Shown in pieces: positions 1 through 7,058 of a stretch of 23,045 nucleotides of DNA. Each line of letters starts with the position of its first letter. Within the stretch, counting starts at the first letter, position 1. The stretch covers positions 1 to 23,045 of the forward strand of contig CALGYY010000285.1 in the NCBI GenBank assembly GCA_937934705.1, written 5' to 3'. The position numbers were made by a program, and so were the translations under genes. The notes beneath the pieces are model-generated. The model made no database searches. It saw only the letters and a list, made by a program, of their open reading frames with translations, and was not told the origin of the DNA. Source of the DNA: an uncultured Bacteroidota bacterium (GTDB taxonomy: Bacteria > Bacteroidota > Bacteroidia > Bacteroidales > CAIWKO01).

Positions 1-21
1 GGCGAGAAAAAAGCGCTTTTG

Positions 22-45
22 TTACTTTTGGCGCGACAAAAGTAA
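22..45. repeat. REP-like palindromic repeat
   Basis: TTACTTTTG (22-30) and its exact complement CAAAAGTAA (37-45) flank a 6-nt GC-rich loop. Similar TTACTTTTGGCGC palindromes recur between genes in many Bacteroidota genomes (from memory). Its function is unknown; it may be a transcript-end or REP-type element. Confidence 0.5.
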
Positions 46-120
46 GGCAATGAAACACTGAACTTTCAGATTATTCCGGAGTGAACTCAAGACCACTGTA
101 ACTGATCTGACCAAAAGCTG

Positions 121-151
121 AAGGTTCGGGAGCGGAGGACTCCCGAACCTT
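121..151. terminator. Strong 12-bp hairpin, probable transcription terminator
   Basis: AAGGTTCGGGAG (121-132) pairs perfectly with CTCCCGAACCTT (140-151) around a 7-nt loop, and is followed on the plus strand by TGTTTCTTC. It would end transcription of a gene lying to the left of the window. The trailing U-tract is interrupted, so terminator is more likely than certain. Confidence 0.6.
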
Positions 152-262
152 GTTTCTTCACCGGTGATGCATCCGGCATTTTAATCCTGCTTTTTGCAGA
201 TAAAAATAGCTCCCTGAACATATTTGTTTATTTTTGCCCGTAAAATTTCACGGAATGTAGAA

Positions 263-399
263 ACCTTATTCGTGAGACTGTGTTTTCAAGAGCCGTAGGC
301 GAATTGAAAATACTAGTCGAACAATCCCGCCAAAGGCGGAGGGTATAATACCCCGCTGCTCTGCGGCAGCTTGTCCCGGCTCAGTCGGGAGAATAAGGT
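263..399. mobile_element. MITE-like / REPIN-like 137-bp element with inverted ends
   Basis: ACCTTATTC at 263-271 is exactly inverted at 391-399. If 20 nt of each end are compared, 15 match, including GACTG five positions inside the first block. The interior is packed with short hairpins: CCGCC/GGCGG (327-331/335-339), the palindrome GGGTATAATACCC (341-353), GCTGC/GCAGC (355-359/366-370) and TCCCG/CGGGA (374-378/386-390). No transposase gene and no clear target-site duplication are visible. It could equally be a structured RNA leader of corA or a decayed REP cluster. Confidence 0.45.
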
Positions 400-453
400 G
401 CCGGGACTTACCCCGGGGTACATACCCGTGATTTAAAACCGGGAGGTGGGCCA

Positions 454-1365
454 ATGATCGAAAACCTGCAATTCGGCAATTTTGTCTGGCGGCATATTGT
501 CAACCCCACGGATGAGAACCTCGAGTATCTGATCAACAATTATGATTTTCACCCCCTCGATATTGAAGACTGCAGGAGCAAGGCCCAGCGACCGAAGATC
601 GACATTTATGACGATTACTACTTCCTGATCCTCCATTTCCCCAGCTACGACAATCTCAACCGTTTTCTCACCACCAAAGAAGTCAAGATCTTCTGGGGGA
701 AGGATTATATCATCACCATCGGCAATTCCCACTGGGTCGTCAAAAAGTTCTTCGAGAGCATCAAGGCCAACTTCGACGCCTTCCGCGAAGACCTCAGTAC
801 CGATGCCAGTGATGCCCTGCTTTACAAGATCCTGGAGAAACTGATGAAGGAAACCCTGCTGCTGCTCGACAGTGTGGGCAATGAGGTGGAAAAGATCAAT
901 CTGGATCTGTTTAACCGCAAACCGGAAACCATCATCGAAAAAATTTCGGTCACCCGTAAGAATATCATCCTGCTCGACACCATGTTCAAACCCCAGCTCA
1001 GGCTGTTTCACAAGTTTGAATCGGGCGAGATCAAAGGTTATGCGGAGGACATGGAAGATTACTGGGGAAATATTCTCGACTATTATCAGAAAATGTGGGA
1101 TATGACCGAGGACTATAAGGAGATGATCGAAGGATTGAGCAAAACTTATGATTCACTGCAGACCAACCGCATCAATGAGATCATCCGCGTGCTTACCCTC
1201 ATATCCACCATCCTGCTGCCTATGACCTTTATTGCGAGCCTGTACGGTATGAACGTGGGGCTGCCTTTCCAGGAGCATGGTGCCGCGTTCTGGATCGTCA
1301 CCGGAGTGATGATCGCGGTGACAGTGGTCTTCCTGTTTTATTTCAGAAGAAAACGCTGGATGTAA
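454..1365 (+). CDS. corA: CorA family magnesium/cobalt transport protein
   Basis: CorA forms a homopentameric inner-membrane channel that brings in Mg2+ (also Co2+ or Ni2+) and is gated by intracellular Mg2+. The 303-residue protein has the family plan: an acidic, soluble N-terminal two thirds with long helices, then two C-terminal membrane helices (about 244-264 and 275-297). The signature GMN (265-267, in YGMNV) sits at the end of the first, and a basic tail (RRKRW) sits in the cytoplasm. The ATG at 454 is preceded by GGGAGG 7 nt upstream, which is unusual because Bacteroidota seldom use Shine-Dalgarno sites. The gene stands alone, with a repeat-rich upstream region and a convergent thioesterase gene 7 bp downstream. 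Identification is firm; which ion it carries in vivo is inferred from the family. Confidence 0.95.
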   Translation: MIENLQFGNFVWRHIVNPTDENLEYLINNYDFHPLDIEDCRSKAQRPKIDIYDDYYFLILHFPSYDNLNRFLTTKEVKIFWGKDYIITIGNSHWVVKKFFESIKANFDAFREDLSTDASDALLYKILEKLMKETLLLLDSVGNEVEKINLDLFNRKPETIIEKISVTRKNIILLDTMFKPQLRLFHKFESGEIKGYAEDMEDYWGNILDYYQKMWDMTEDYKEMIEGLSKTYDSLQTNRINEIIRVLTLISTILLPMTFIASLYGMNVGLPFQEHGAAFWIVTGVMIAVTVVFLFYFRRKRWM

Positions 1366-1368
1366 GCG

Positions 1369-1388
1369 AAGCCTATTTTTTCAGGCTT
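1369..1388 (+). terminator. Candidate terminator between convergent corA and thioesterase genes
   Basis: AAGCCT (1369-1374) and AGGCTT (1383-1388) form a 6-bp stem around an 8-nt T-rich loop and run into further T residues on the plus strand. It overlaps the last codons of the convergent thioesterase gene. The short stem keeps confidence low. Confidence 0.35.
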
Positions 1389-1759
1389 TTCATGAACTCT
1401 TCCGTATCAATAATGAAGCGGGTGTGGGTTCCTTCCCCGATCTTCCCTTCTTCATCCCATGCAGTCACTGAAAAGAACAGCTTCCTGCCTTCGGTGCGTT
1501 CCAGGGTGGCCTTGCAGCGTAGTTTCATGCCCACGGGACTCGCTTTGAGATGCTTGATGCAGATGTCGGTACCCACCGTATTGTATCCTTCCGGCAGATG
1601 GGGGAGCACCACATTCATGGCGGTGTTCTCCATAAAAGCCACCAGTGCAGGGGTGGCGAAAACCTCAACCAGTCCGGACCCGTAACGGGCAGCGGTATCA
1701 TCCAGGCTTACATATTTTTCAAGGCTCAGCGATGCTCCAGGGGTCAGTTGAATGTCCAT
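1373..1759 (-). CDS. FlK-like hotdog-fold acyl-CoA thioesterase
   Basis: This 128-residue single-domain hotdog protein resembles fluoroacetyl-CoA thioesterase FlK and its many relatives of unknown substrate. The spacing of likely catalytic residues fits: Thr36 (in FATPAL), Glu44 (in FMENTA) and His70 (in CIKHLK) are 8 and 26 residues apart. As I recall them, FlK Thr42, Glu50 and His76 have the same spacing. The GEGTHTR motif near 109-115 is also typical of the family. It probably hydrolyses a small acyl-CoA in the cytoplasm. Nothing nearby suggests organofluorine chemistry, so a housekeeping role such as clearing a toxic or stalled acyl-CoA is more likely. The gene is monocistronic, with its own promoter (1785-1815). 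Family is fairly sure; substrate is unknown. Confidence 0.8.
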   Translation of the reverse strand: MDIQLTPGASLSLEKYVSLDDTAARYGSGLVEVFATPALVAFMENTAMNVVLPHLPEGYNTVGTDICIKHLKASPVGMKLRCKATLERTEGRKLFFSVTAWDEEGKIGEGTHTRFIIDTEEFMKSLKK

Positions 1760-1784
1760 ACCGGTGTCAATGATATTGTGAAAA

Positions 1785-1815
1785 CAAAGGTACCCAAATT
1801 GAAGATATTGTCAAA
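1785..1815 (-). promoter_or_regulatory. Bacteroidota-type promoter of the thioesterase gene
   Basis: On the minus strand, TTTG (1812-1815) is followed after exactly 19 bp by TACCTTTG (1785-1792). This is a full match to the Bacteroidota primary-sigma consensus TTTG-N19-TAnnTTTG. It lies about 25 bp upstream of the ATG. Confidence 0.7.
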
Positions 1816-2171
1816 TAAATTTTCTATTCAACTGTAAATCAATCGTTTTACAAGGCAGCAAATGGAGTGTTCAGGAAGAAATCATCAGCGGAAGGCGGAT
1901 GCATGCAAAGGGGCGGAATGTCTTGCGAAAGCGGGCGGCACTTCTTTACGTCAATCTTATTAAAATATTGAAAATCAATATAAAAACTATTGTATTTAAC
2001 ACATTGTTTGAAGAAGACGCTGTCAAGCTTCGGCATGTCGCTGAATCGGTTTAGATCAGAACATCCGGCAGAATGCCTGATAATATGATACTTCCCCCGG
2101 GTCACCCCGGGAGGCCGGTTTTTGCGGACATATTTCCGGCAGTTAATTAAGTGTTAAAGCATTTTTGCTTG

Positions 2172-2202
2172 TTTGATTCAGCCTGTACCTGAGTTATATT
2201 TG
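2172..2202 (+). promoter_or_regulatory. Bacteroidota-type promoter of the histidine kinase operon
   Basis: TTTG (2172-2175), a 19-bp spacer, then TATATTTG (2195-2202) match the consensus at every fixed position. Transcription should start around 2207-2210. That leaves a leader of about 15 nt consisting largely of a run of eight C residues (2212-2219) before the ATG at 2225. Confidence 0.75.
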
Positions 2203-2224
2203 ATCAGGAATCCCCCCCCTGTGT

Positions 2225-3526
2225 ATGAGAAAGAGCTTTGTTACCGCCATCGCCGCCGTTGCCACATTTGCACTCCTTGGGGTTGCGGTAACGCAATTTG
2301 TATGGGTGGAACGGGCCATTAAACTCAGAACCCAGCAATTCGACAATGCGATCTATTATGGTGAGGTCGCCGTGATCGACAAAATTGACGGCATCCGCAA
2401 AGATACACTTCTGTCGTGGAAGCACAGGGCTACGGCTGACAGTTGTGTCCTTCCTCCGGATGCCGGACTCGATTATCCCTATCTGCTCGATTCATTGCTT
2501 GAAGAGGAATTCGGCTGCCTGAGAATACAGGAGAATTACGCATGGGCGATACTGGATACCCTGAACGATACCCTGGTGTTCAGCGGGGGCGACAGTAAGT
2601 ACAGGCAGGAACTCTTCGGCTCCGGGCATACCTATTCTGCCGCCGCACTGTTCAGCGACCAGCCACAGTTCATTCTGAGCGTCTATTTTCCGGAAGAGCG
2701 CCAATTGATCGTCCGCAAAATGTTCCTCTGGGTGCTTATCCTTTCGGGTGTATTTTTGCTGGTGGTCATCGTCAGCTTCCTGGTTTTCATCCTCACCATT
2801 ATGAAGCAGAAGAAGCTCTCAGAAATGAAAAACGACTTCATCAATAATATGACCCATGAGTTTAAAACGCCGATCTCCACCATTTCCGTGGCCAGCGAAA
2901 TGCTCATGAAACCGGCGATACAATCTTCCTCAGAGAAAACCAGTCGTTACGCCAATGTGATATTTGATGAGAATCTGCGGCTGAGGAACCAGGTAGAACA
3001 GGTCCTCAATATCTCCATGCTGGAGAAGAGCGAATTCAAACTCAAAGTGTCTCCTGTTGATATTCACCGCATTATTGAGAACACCATCGATATTTTCAAA
3101 GTTATTCTCAAAGATCACAGCGGGGTGGTTCATGCTGATCTGTATGCCATCAGAAGTGAAATAGAAGCGGATGAGGTTCATGTGATCAACATGTTTTCCA
3201 ACCTTTTGGATAATGCCCTGAAATATTCGGGAGGAAGACCGGAAATAAGTATTACCACCCGGGATGCGGAAAAGGGGATCGTCATCATCATCTCGGATAA
3301 GGGTATTGGCATCAGTTCGGAGAATATCAAACACATTTTCAGGAAGTTCTATCGCGTCCACACCGGCGATGTACACGACGTCAAAGGCTTTGGTCTGGGT
3401 CTTTTTTATGTAAAAACTGTGGTGGATGCGCACAAAGGTTACATAAAAGTTAAGAGCGAATTAAAAAAAGGTAGTACCTTTGAGGTTTATTTACCCTATA
3501 AATCTAGTTCGACGGACCATGATTAA
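2225..3526 (+). CDS. Membrane sensor histidine kinase, RprX-like
   Basis: This is an inner-membrane two-component sensor of 433 residues. Membrane helices at about 5-27 and 166-193 flank a periplasmic sensor of about 135 residues with no recognised fold. The kinase core is complete: H-box with phospho-acceptor His211 (THEFKTP), N-box Asn326 and Asn330 (NLLDNALKYS), G1 box DKGIG (358-362), F-box FRKFYRV (372-378) and G2 box GFGLGL (388-393). The short linker after the second helix appears to have no HAMP or PAS domain. The last 8 nt overlap the response-regulator gene, so the two are translationally coupled. Layout and the H-box sequence recall RprX of Bacteroides, hence the label; the signal sensed is unknown. 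Its own promoter lies at 2172-2202. Confidence 0.9.
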   Translation: MRKSFVTAIAAVATFALLGVAVTQFVWVERAIKLRTQQFDNAIYYGEVAVIDKIDGIRKDTLLSWKHRATADSCVLPPDAGLDYPYLLDSLLEEEFGCLRIQENYAWAILDTLNDTLVFSGGDSKYRQELFGSGHTYSAAALFSDQPQFILSVYFPEERQLIVRKMFLWVLILSGVFLLVVIVSFLVFILTIMKQKKLSEMKNDFINNMTHEFKTPISTISVASEMLMKPAIQSSSEKTSRYANVIFDENLRLRNQVEQVLNISMLEKSEFKLKVSPVDIHRIIENTIDIFKVILKDHSGVVHADLYAIRSEIEADEVHVINMFSNLLDNALKYSGGRPEISITTRDAEKGIVIIISDKGIGISSENIKHIFRKFYRVHTGDVHDVKGFGLGLFYVKTVVDAHKGYIKVKSELKKGSTFEVYLPYKSSSTDHD

Positions 3527-4238
3527 CGCCAAAGCACGTATCCTGCTGGTTGAGGACGATCCGAACCTGAGCATGGTGCTCAAGGACTATCTGGAGATCC
3601 TCTTCTACGAAACCACTCTCTGCGACGATGGCGAAGAGGCCATTGAAACATTTAAGCACAATTCTTTTGACCTGTGCATCCTGGACGTGATGCTGCCCAA
3701 AAAGGATGGCTTCACCCTGGCACGCGAGATCCGAAAGGTCAATAAGGATGTTCCCATTATTTTTCTCACCGCCAAAGTCCTGAAAGAAGACCGGATCAAA
3801 GGCTTCCAGATCGGCTGCGATGATTACATCACCAAACCCTTCAGCACCGAAGAACTCAGCCTCCGGATCGATGCCATTCTCCGCAGAACCAAAAGGAAAA
3901 CATCCTTTCCGCTGGTGGAAGATTCTGAGATCTTCAAACTGGGAATCTTCACTTTTGATTATTCCAACATGCTCCTGAAATCCACGGGCGGAGAACAATA
4001 CCTCACCCGTAAGGAAGCCGACCTGCTCAAGCTCCTCTGTCTGAACAAAAACAAACTGGTGCACCGCGAAATTGCCCTGAAATCCATCTGGGGAGGCAGC
4101 GATTATTTCACCGGCCGTAGTATGGACGTTTTCATCACCCGCCTGAGAAAATACCTGAAAGACGACCCCAGTATCGCCATCACCAATATCCACGGAACCG
4201 GCTTCAAACTGGAGATCCCCGAAGAAGGCGCGTCCTGA
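3519..4238 (+). CDS. OmpR/PhoB-family response regulator, RprY-like
   Basis: This is the DNA-binding partner of the kinase just upstream. The receiver domain (about 6-122) has the acidic pocket Asp13/Asp14, phospho-acceptor Asp56 (ILDVMLPKKDG), Thr84 and Lys106 (TKPFS). The C-terminal winged helix (about 140-232) has the expected RKEADLLKLL and SMDVFITRLRKYL segments and ends in the GTGFKLE wing. I chose the ATG at 3519 (239 aa) over an upstream non-ATG start at 3480 because MINAKARILLVEDD is the normal family start and it gives the common ATGATTAA overlap with the kinase stop. Target genes cannot be read from the sequence. The ZIP transporter gene 84 bp downstream is a natural candidate but has its own promoter-like site. 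Confidence 0.92.
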   Translation: MINAKARILLVEDDPNLSMVLKDYLEILFYETTLCDDGEEAIETFKHNSFDLCILDVMLPKKDGFTLAREIRKVNKDVPIIFLTAKVLKEDRIKGFQIGCDDYITKPFSTEELSLRIDAILRRTKRKTSFPLVEDSEIFKLGIFTFDYSNMLLKSTGGEQYLTRKEADLLKLLCLNKNKLVHREIALKSIWGGSDYFTGRSMDVFITRLRKYLKDDPSIAITNIHGTGFKLEIPEEGAS

Positions 4239-4277
4239 TCCGCGGACGCAGACATTCCTGCCGGTCCCATTTTTACA

Positions 4278-4308
4278 TCTGCCGGTATGCAGAAAAAAAC
4301 TAAATTTG
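4278..4308 (+). promoter_or_regulatory. Candidate promoter of the ZIP transporter gene
   Basis: TAAATTTG (4301-4308) fully matches the -7 consensus. TCTG (4278-4281) sits 19 bp upstream and matches TTTG at three of four positions. The predicted start of transcription would leave a leader of fewer than 10 nt before the ATG at 4323. Confidence 0.5.
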
Positions 4309-4322
4309 TTTTTTTCTGACCT

Positions 4323-5102
4323 ATGAACTTACTTGTTTTTTCGGCCCTTTTTTTCCCGGTCATCCTGAGCGGGCTCAGCGTGTTTCTCTTCAGAGCCAAC
4401 AAAAAAGTACTTAAACTGCTCACAGCCTTCAGCGGGGCATATCTGCTGGCCATCAGCTTCCTCAATGTCATCCCCGAGATCTATGGCGGTCACAACGGTC
4501 TCCTGATCGGAATCTTTGTACTGGTCGGCTTTTTCATTCAGCTCCTGCTGGAATATATTACCAAAGGCGTTGAACACGGTCACCAGCACCACGACTGCAA
4601 CGAGCACCACCCGGCATCACCGCATACCCGGCCCCACATCCCCGTAATCCCCGTGCTGATCGGTCTTTTCATTCACGCATTTATAGAAGGGATGCCGCTG
4701 GCCGAGAGTTTTCAGATGCCTGAGCTTCGGAATACACTGCTGATGGGCATCGCCATCCATAACATTCCTATTGCTATCATCCTGGTCAGCCTGACCCTCG
4801 ACCGTCAGAAAAGAAATTACTGGCTGCCCGTGCTCTCTTTGCTGATCTTCGCGCTGGCAGGACCTTTGGGTGTTCTCAGCAGCAACCTGATCGGCATCAC
4901 CGTCGCCGAGGATGCTGAATTCTACTTTAGTATACTGATGGCGATGGTGGTTGGGATATTCCTGCATATCTCCACCACTATTTTGTTTGAAGCGGACGAA
5001 CATCACCGTTTCAACTGGCTTAAACTGATTATTATTCTGCTGGGATGCGCTGCGGCATTCCTGTTTTCAGTTTACGGCCATGGTCACGCACATGCACACT
5101 GA
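4323..5102 (+). CDS. ZIP family divalent metal transporter
   Basis: This 259-residue inner-membrane protein of the ZIP (ZupT/GufA-like) family imports Zn2+, Fe2+ or other divalent metals. About eight hydrophobic segments are visible. The long loop after the third (about 83-105) is rich in histidine (HGHQHH, NEHH), as in many ZIPs. The metal-binding residues of helices 4 and 5 are seen as His118/Glu122 (HAFIEG) and His146 (HNIPIA). The C-terminus ends in another His cluster (GHGHAHAH), probably a metal buffer or sensor. It follows the two-component genes on the same strand and is convergent with mazG, only 5 bp from its end. Metal specificity is not decidable here. Confidence 0.88.
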   Translation: MNLLVFSALFFPVILSGLSVFLFRANKKVLKLLTAFSGAYLLAISFLNVIPEIYGGHNGLLIGIFVLVGFFIQLLLEYITKGVEHGHQHHDCNEHHPASPHTRPHIPVIPVLIGLFIHAFIEGMPLAESFQMPELRNTLLMGIAIHNIPIAIILVSLTLDRQKRNYWLPVLSLLIFALAGPLGVLSSNLIGITVAEDAEFYFSILMAMVVGIFLHISTTILFEADEHHRFNWLKLIIILLGCAAAFLFSVYGHGHAHAH

Positions 5103-5107
5103 AAACC

Positions 5108-5875
5108 TTATTCGTTCAGCTTGGCCTCATTCCAAAGGACATCCATCTCCTGAAGGCTCATGTCCTGCAAACGACGGCCGTTCTCACCTGCTTTTTGCTC
5201 CATATAATTGAAACGCCTGATGAATTTCTTGTTGGTCCGCTCAAGTGCATCCTCCGGATTAATATCCAGAAAACGGGCATAATTCACCAACGCAAACAAA
5301 AGGTCTCCGAACACTGATTCTATTCGCTCAGTCTTGCCCTCCATGGCTTCCGTCTCCAGTTCCCGCCATTCTTCCAGCACCTTCTCTCGTACCTGATCCG
5401 TCCGCTCCCAGTCGAATCCTACACCACGGACTTTCTCCTGTATCCTGAAAGCCTTGACCATAGCCGGAAGAGATACCGGCACCCCCGCCAATACCCCGCG
5501 GGAGCCGCCCTTCAGTTTGATCTTTTCCCAGTTGTTCTTCACCTGATCCGCATTTTCCACTTTAACATCCCCGTAAATATGGGGGTGACGCTTCACCAGC
5601 TTTTCGCAGATCCGGTCAATTACATCCGTGATATCAAATGCCCCGCTCTCAGAACCGATCTTGGAATAGAAGACGATATGAAGCAAAAGATCTCCCAGCT
5701 CACCGCGAACCGCTTCCATATCCTTGTCAAGGATCGCATCCGAAAGTTCATAGGTCTCCTCAATGGTGAGATAACGCAAACTCTCCAGGGTTTGCTTGCG
5801 ATCCCAGGGACATGATGCCCTGAGTTCATCCATGATGGTCAGCAGGCGATCAAAAGCTTTCAGTTCGGCTCTCAT
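5108..5875 (-). CDS. mazG: Nucleoside triphosphate pyrophosphohydrolase MazG
   Basis: MazG hydrolyses (d)NTPs to the monophosphate and PPi, cleaning up non-canonical nucleotides and, in E. coli, lowering ppGpp. Two tandem MazG domains are present in 255 residues. The N-terminal one has CPWDRKQT (22-29), the Mg2+-binding EExxE (Glu39, Glu40, Glu43) and GELGD (58-62). The linker carries RHPHIYGDV (96-104), and the C-terminal domain has the FGDLLFALVNYAR segment (189-201). The frame is open to 5947, but I place the start at the ATG at 5875. Homologues begin close to there, and a promoter box (5892-5899) lies between the two candidate starts, so the longer form would begin upstream of its own transcript. 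Confidence 0.93.
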   Translation of the reverse strand: MRAELKAFDRLLTIMDELRASCPWDRKQTLESLRYLTIEETYELSDAILDKDMEAVRGELGDLLLHIVFYSKIGSESGAFDITDVIDRICEKLVKRHPHIYGDVKVENADQVKNNWEKIKLKGGSRGVLAGVPVSLPAMVKAFRIQEKVRGVGFDWERTDQVREKVLEEWRELETEAMEGKTERIESVFGDLLFALVNYARFLDINPEDALERTNKKFIRRFNYMEQKAGENGRRLQDMSLQEMDVLWNEAKLNE

Positions 5876-5891
5876 TGCAAAGGCATTTCTG

Positions 5892-5922
5892 CAAAAGTAC
5901 ACATTTAAGGCTTTTTTATAAA
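5892..5922 (-). promoter_or_regulatory. Promoter of mazG, facing the hydrolase gene
   Basis: On the minus strand, TACTTTTG (5892-5899) is an exact -7 match. TTTA (5919-5922), 19 bp upstream, matches TTTG at three of four positions. It fixes the mazG start at 5875 rather than 5947. Confidence 0.55.
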
Positions 5923-5926
5923 TTTG
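5919..5926 (+). promoter_or_regulatory. Candidate -7 element for the PagL-like gene
   Basis: TAAATTTG on the plus strand matches TAnnTTTG, 19 bp before the ATG at 5946. No TTTG is present at the expected distance upstream. Its first four bases are the -33 element of mazG read on the other strand, so the two divergent promoters would compete. Confidence 0.4.
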
Positions 5927-5945
5927 CAGCAACACCGAAAACAGC

Positions 5946-7058
5946 ATGAAATCCCCGCTTCATCTGATGCTTACTTTCACCGCCGTGTTGCTGATCTGTC
6001 ATAAAACACAGGGGCAGAACGGGACTGCTGTATCGAAACTCTGGATCGAAGCCCGGGGTCATTACGGATTCGTGGCACCGCATCACGACAATATCGTGCA
6101 CCTGACCTCGCAGCATTTTGGCATGACGGAGCTCAACCTCTTCATGCGCACTAATGGCGACAACTTCTGGGAACAGCAGCACAAATACCCTTTGAAGGGG
6201 ATCAGCTTTTTATATACCGACCTGGGCGGAAATCCTTATCTGGGAAGAGCGGCCGCCGTGATCCCTTATCTGAATTTCCAGCTCACTAAAGGTCAGAAAG
6301 TCGGGCTGTGGTTCCGCTTCGGGGTAGGTGCAGGCTACCTGAGCCGCAGGTTCGACCGAACCGAAAATCATAAAAATATCGCCATCGGATCACATTTCAA
6401 TGCCGCCATTCAGATGATGTACGAACTGCGCTGGCGGATCGTCCCGCGCCTGGATTTCTGTGCCGGTCTGGGGCTTACCCACTTTTCAAACGGCGCTATT
6501 AAAGTCCCCAATCTCGGCATCAACATTTTCACCCTCAGCAGCGGGCTGGCCTATAAACTGAACCGGACTGAGCTCCCGAGAAAGGTCAGTGAAACCACGG
6601 AGGTTCTGGACAGGAAATGGGAATTCAGCGCTTTTGCCGTTTTTGGTTTCAGCGAACTCTACGCTGCGTATGGTCCGAAATATTATGCTTTCATGCTTTC
6701 CGGAAGCGCACTAAAACCCATCGGGCACAGAGGGAAGAGAAAGATCGGAATCGGGCTGGATATCTCCTGGGATGCGGCTGTAGTGGAATCCATGCTCAGG
6801 ATTTCCCAGGAATTCAGTCATCCCGCGGAAGCCATCCGGCCCGGACTCAGCTTCACACAACGCATGGACTTTTCAAGGCTCAGTATCCTGATGCAACTGG
6901 GTTTTTATACTTATACAAAATATAAAGATGACGGTTATATATATGACAGACTTGCCCTGCAATACCGCTTCGGAAAGCATTACATGATACACCTCGGACT
7001 CAAAACGCATCTGTTTAAAGCTGATATGATTGAATATGGCGTGGGTTACCGTTTTTAA
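5946..7058 (+). CDS. PagL-like outer-membrane acyl hydrolase (lipid A deacylase / acyloxyacyl hydrolase family)
   Basis: This 370-residue exported protein has a signal peptide of about 23 residues (basic start, hydrophobic core, cut near TQGQ) and many alternating amphipathic strands, as in an outer-membrane beta-barrel. The segment GLTHFSNGAIKVPNLGIN (176-193) carries the PagL-type motif HxSN with His179 and Ser181. PagL removes the 3-O-linked acyl chain of lipid A at the outer membrane. In PagL, as I remember it, the catalytic triad is completed by a Glu 12 residues after Ser; here that position is Asn193. At 370 residues it is about twice the length of classical PagL (roughly 150-170 aa). 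It may therefore be a longer Bacteroidota subfamily with a second barrel portion and altered chemistry. It overlaps the next gene by 23 bp. Confidence 0.65.
   Translation: MKSPLHLMLTFTAVLLICHKTQGQNGTAVSKLWIEARGHYGFVAPHHDNIVHLTSQHFGMTELNLFMRTNGDNFWEQQHKYPLKGISFLYTDLGGNPYLGRAAAVIPYLNFQLTKGQKVGLWFRFGVGAGYLSRRFDRTENHKNIAIGSHFNAAIQMMYELRWRIVPRLDFCAGLGLTHFSNGAIKVPNLGINIFTLSSGLAYKLNRTELPRKVSETTEVLDRKWEFSAFAVFGFSELYAAYGPKYYAFMLSGSALKPIGHRGKRKIGIGLDISWDAAVVESMLRISQEFSHPAEAIRPGLSFTQRMDFSRLSILMQLGFYTYTKYKDDGYIYDRLALQYRFGKHYMIHLGLKTHLFKADMIEYGVGYRF

Larger units (their letters stand above)
1..453. other. Non-coding, repeat-rich region upstream of corA
   Basis: No credible gene is seen in this stretch on either strand. 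It holds a REP-like inverted repeat (22-45), a strong hairpin (121-151), a weak promoter-like box TATTTTTG (229-236, no matching TTTG at the right distance) and a 137-bp element with inverted ends (263-399). The remainder (400-453) is a short leader ending in a Shine-Dalgarno-like GGGAGG (441-446), 7 nt before the corA ATG. A minus-strand open frame covers 266-454, but it lies wholly over the inverted-end element and has no recognisable domain. Confidence 0.6.
1760..2224. other. 465-bp intergenic region between divergent thioesterase and kinase genes
   Basis: Both ends are accounted for by outward-facing promoters (1785-1815 minus, 2172-2202 plus). The centre is AT-rich (about 1960-2010), with a GC-rich hairpin at 2096-2112 (CCCGG, 6-nt loop, CCGGG) and a short T-run a little further on. 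An 85-codon minus-strand open frame (1848-2105) has no recognisable domain, and I do not call it a gene. No tRNA or known riboswitch fold was recognised. Confidence 0.5.

Noticed and set aside
266..454. 62-codon minus-strand open frame
   Set aside because: It lies over the 137-bp inverted-end element and its hairpins, has no known domain, and is best explained as a chance frame in a repeat.
1848..2105. 85-codon minus-strand open frame in the thioesterase-kinase gap
   Set aside because: No recognisable motif, signal peptide or promoter of its own; low-complexity composition. Kept as intergenic.
3504..4193. 229-codon open frame antisense to the response regulator
   Set aside because: Complete overlap with a well-supported gene with all catalytic residues; the antisense product has no domain features.
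5876..5947. Longer N-terminus of MazG starting at 5947
   Set aside because: A promoter -7 box lies inside it and homologues start near 5875.
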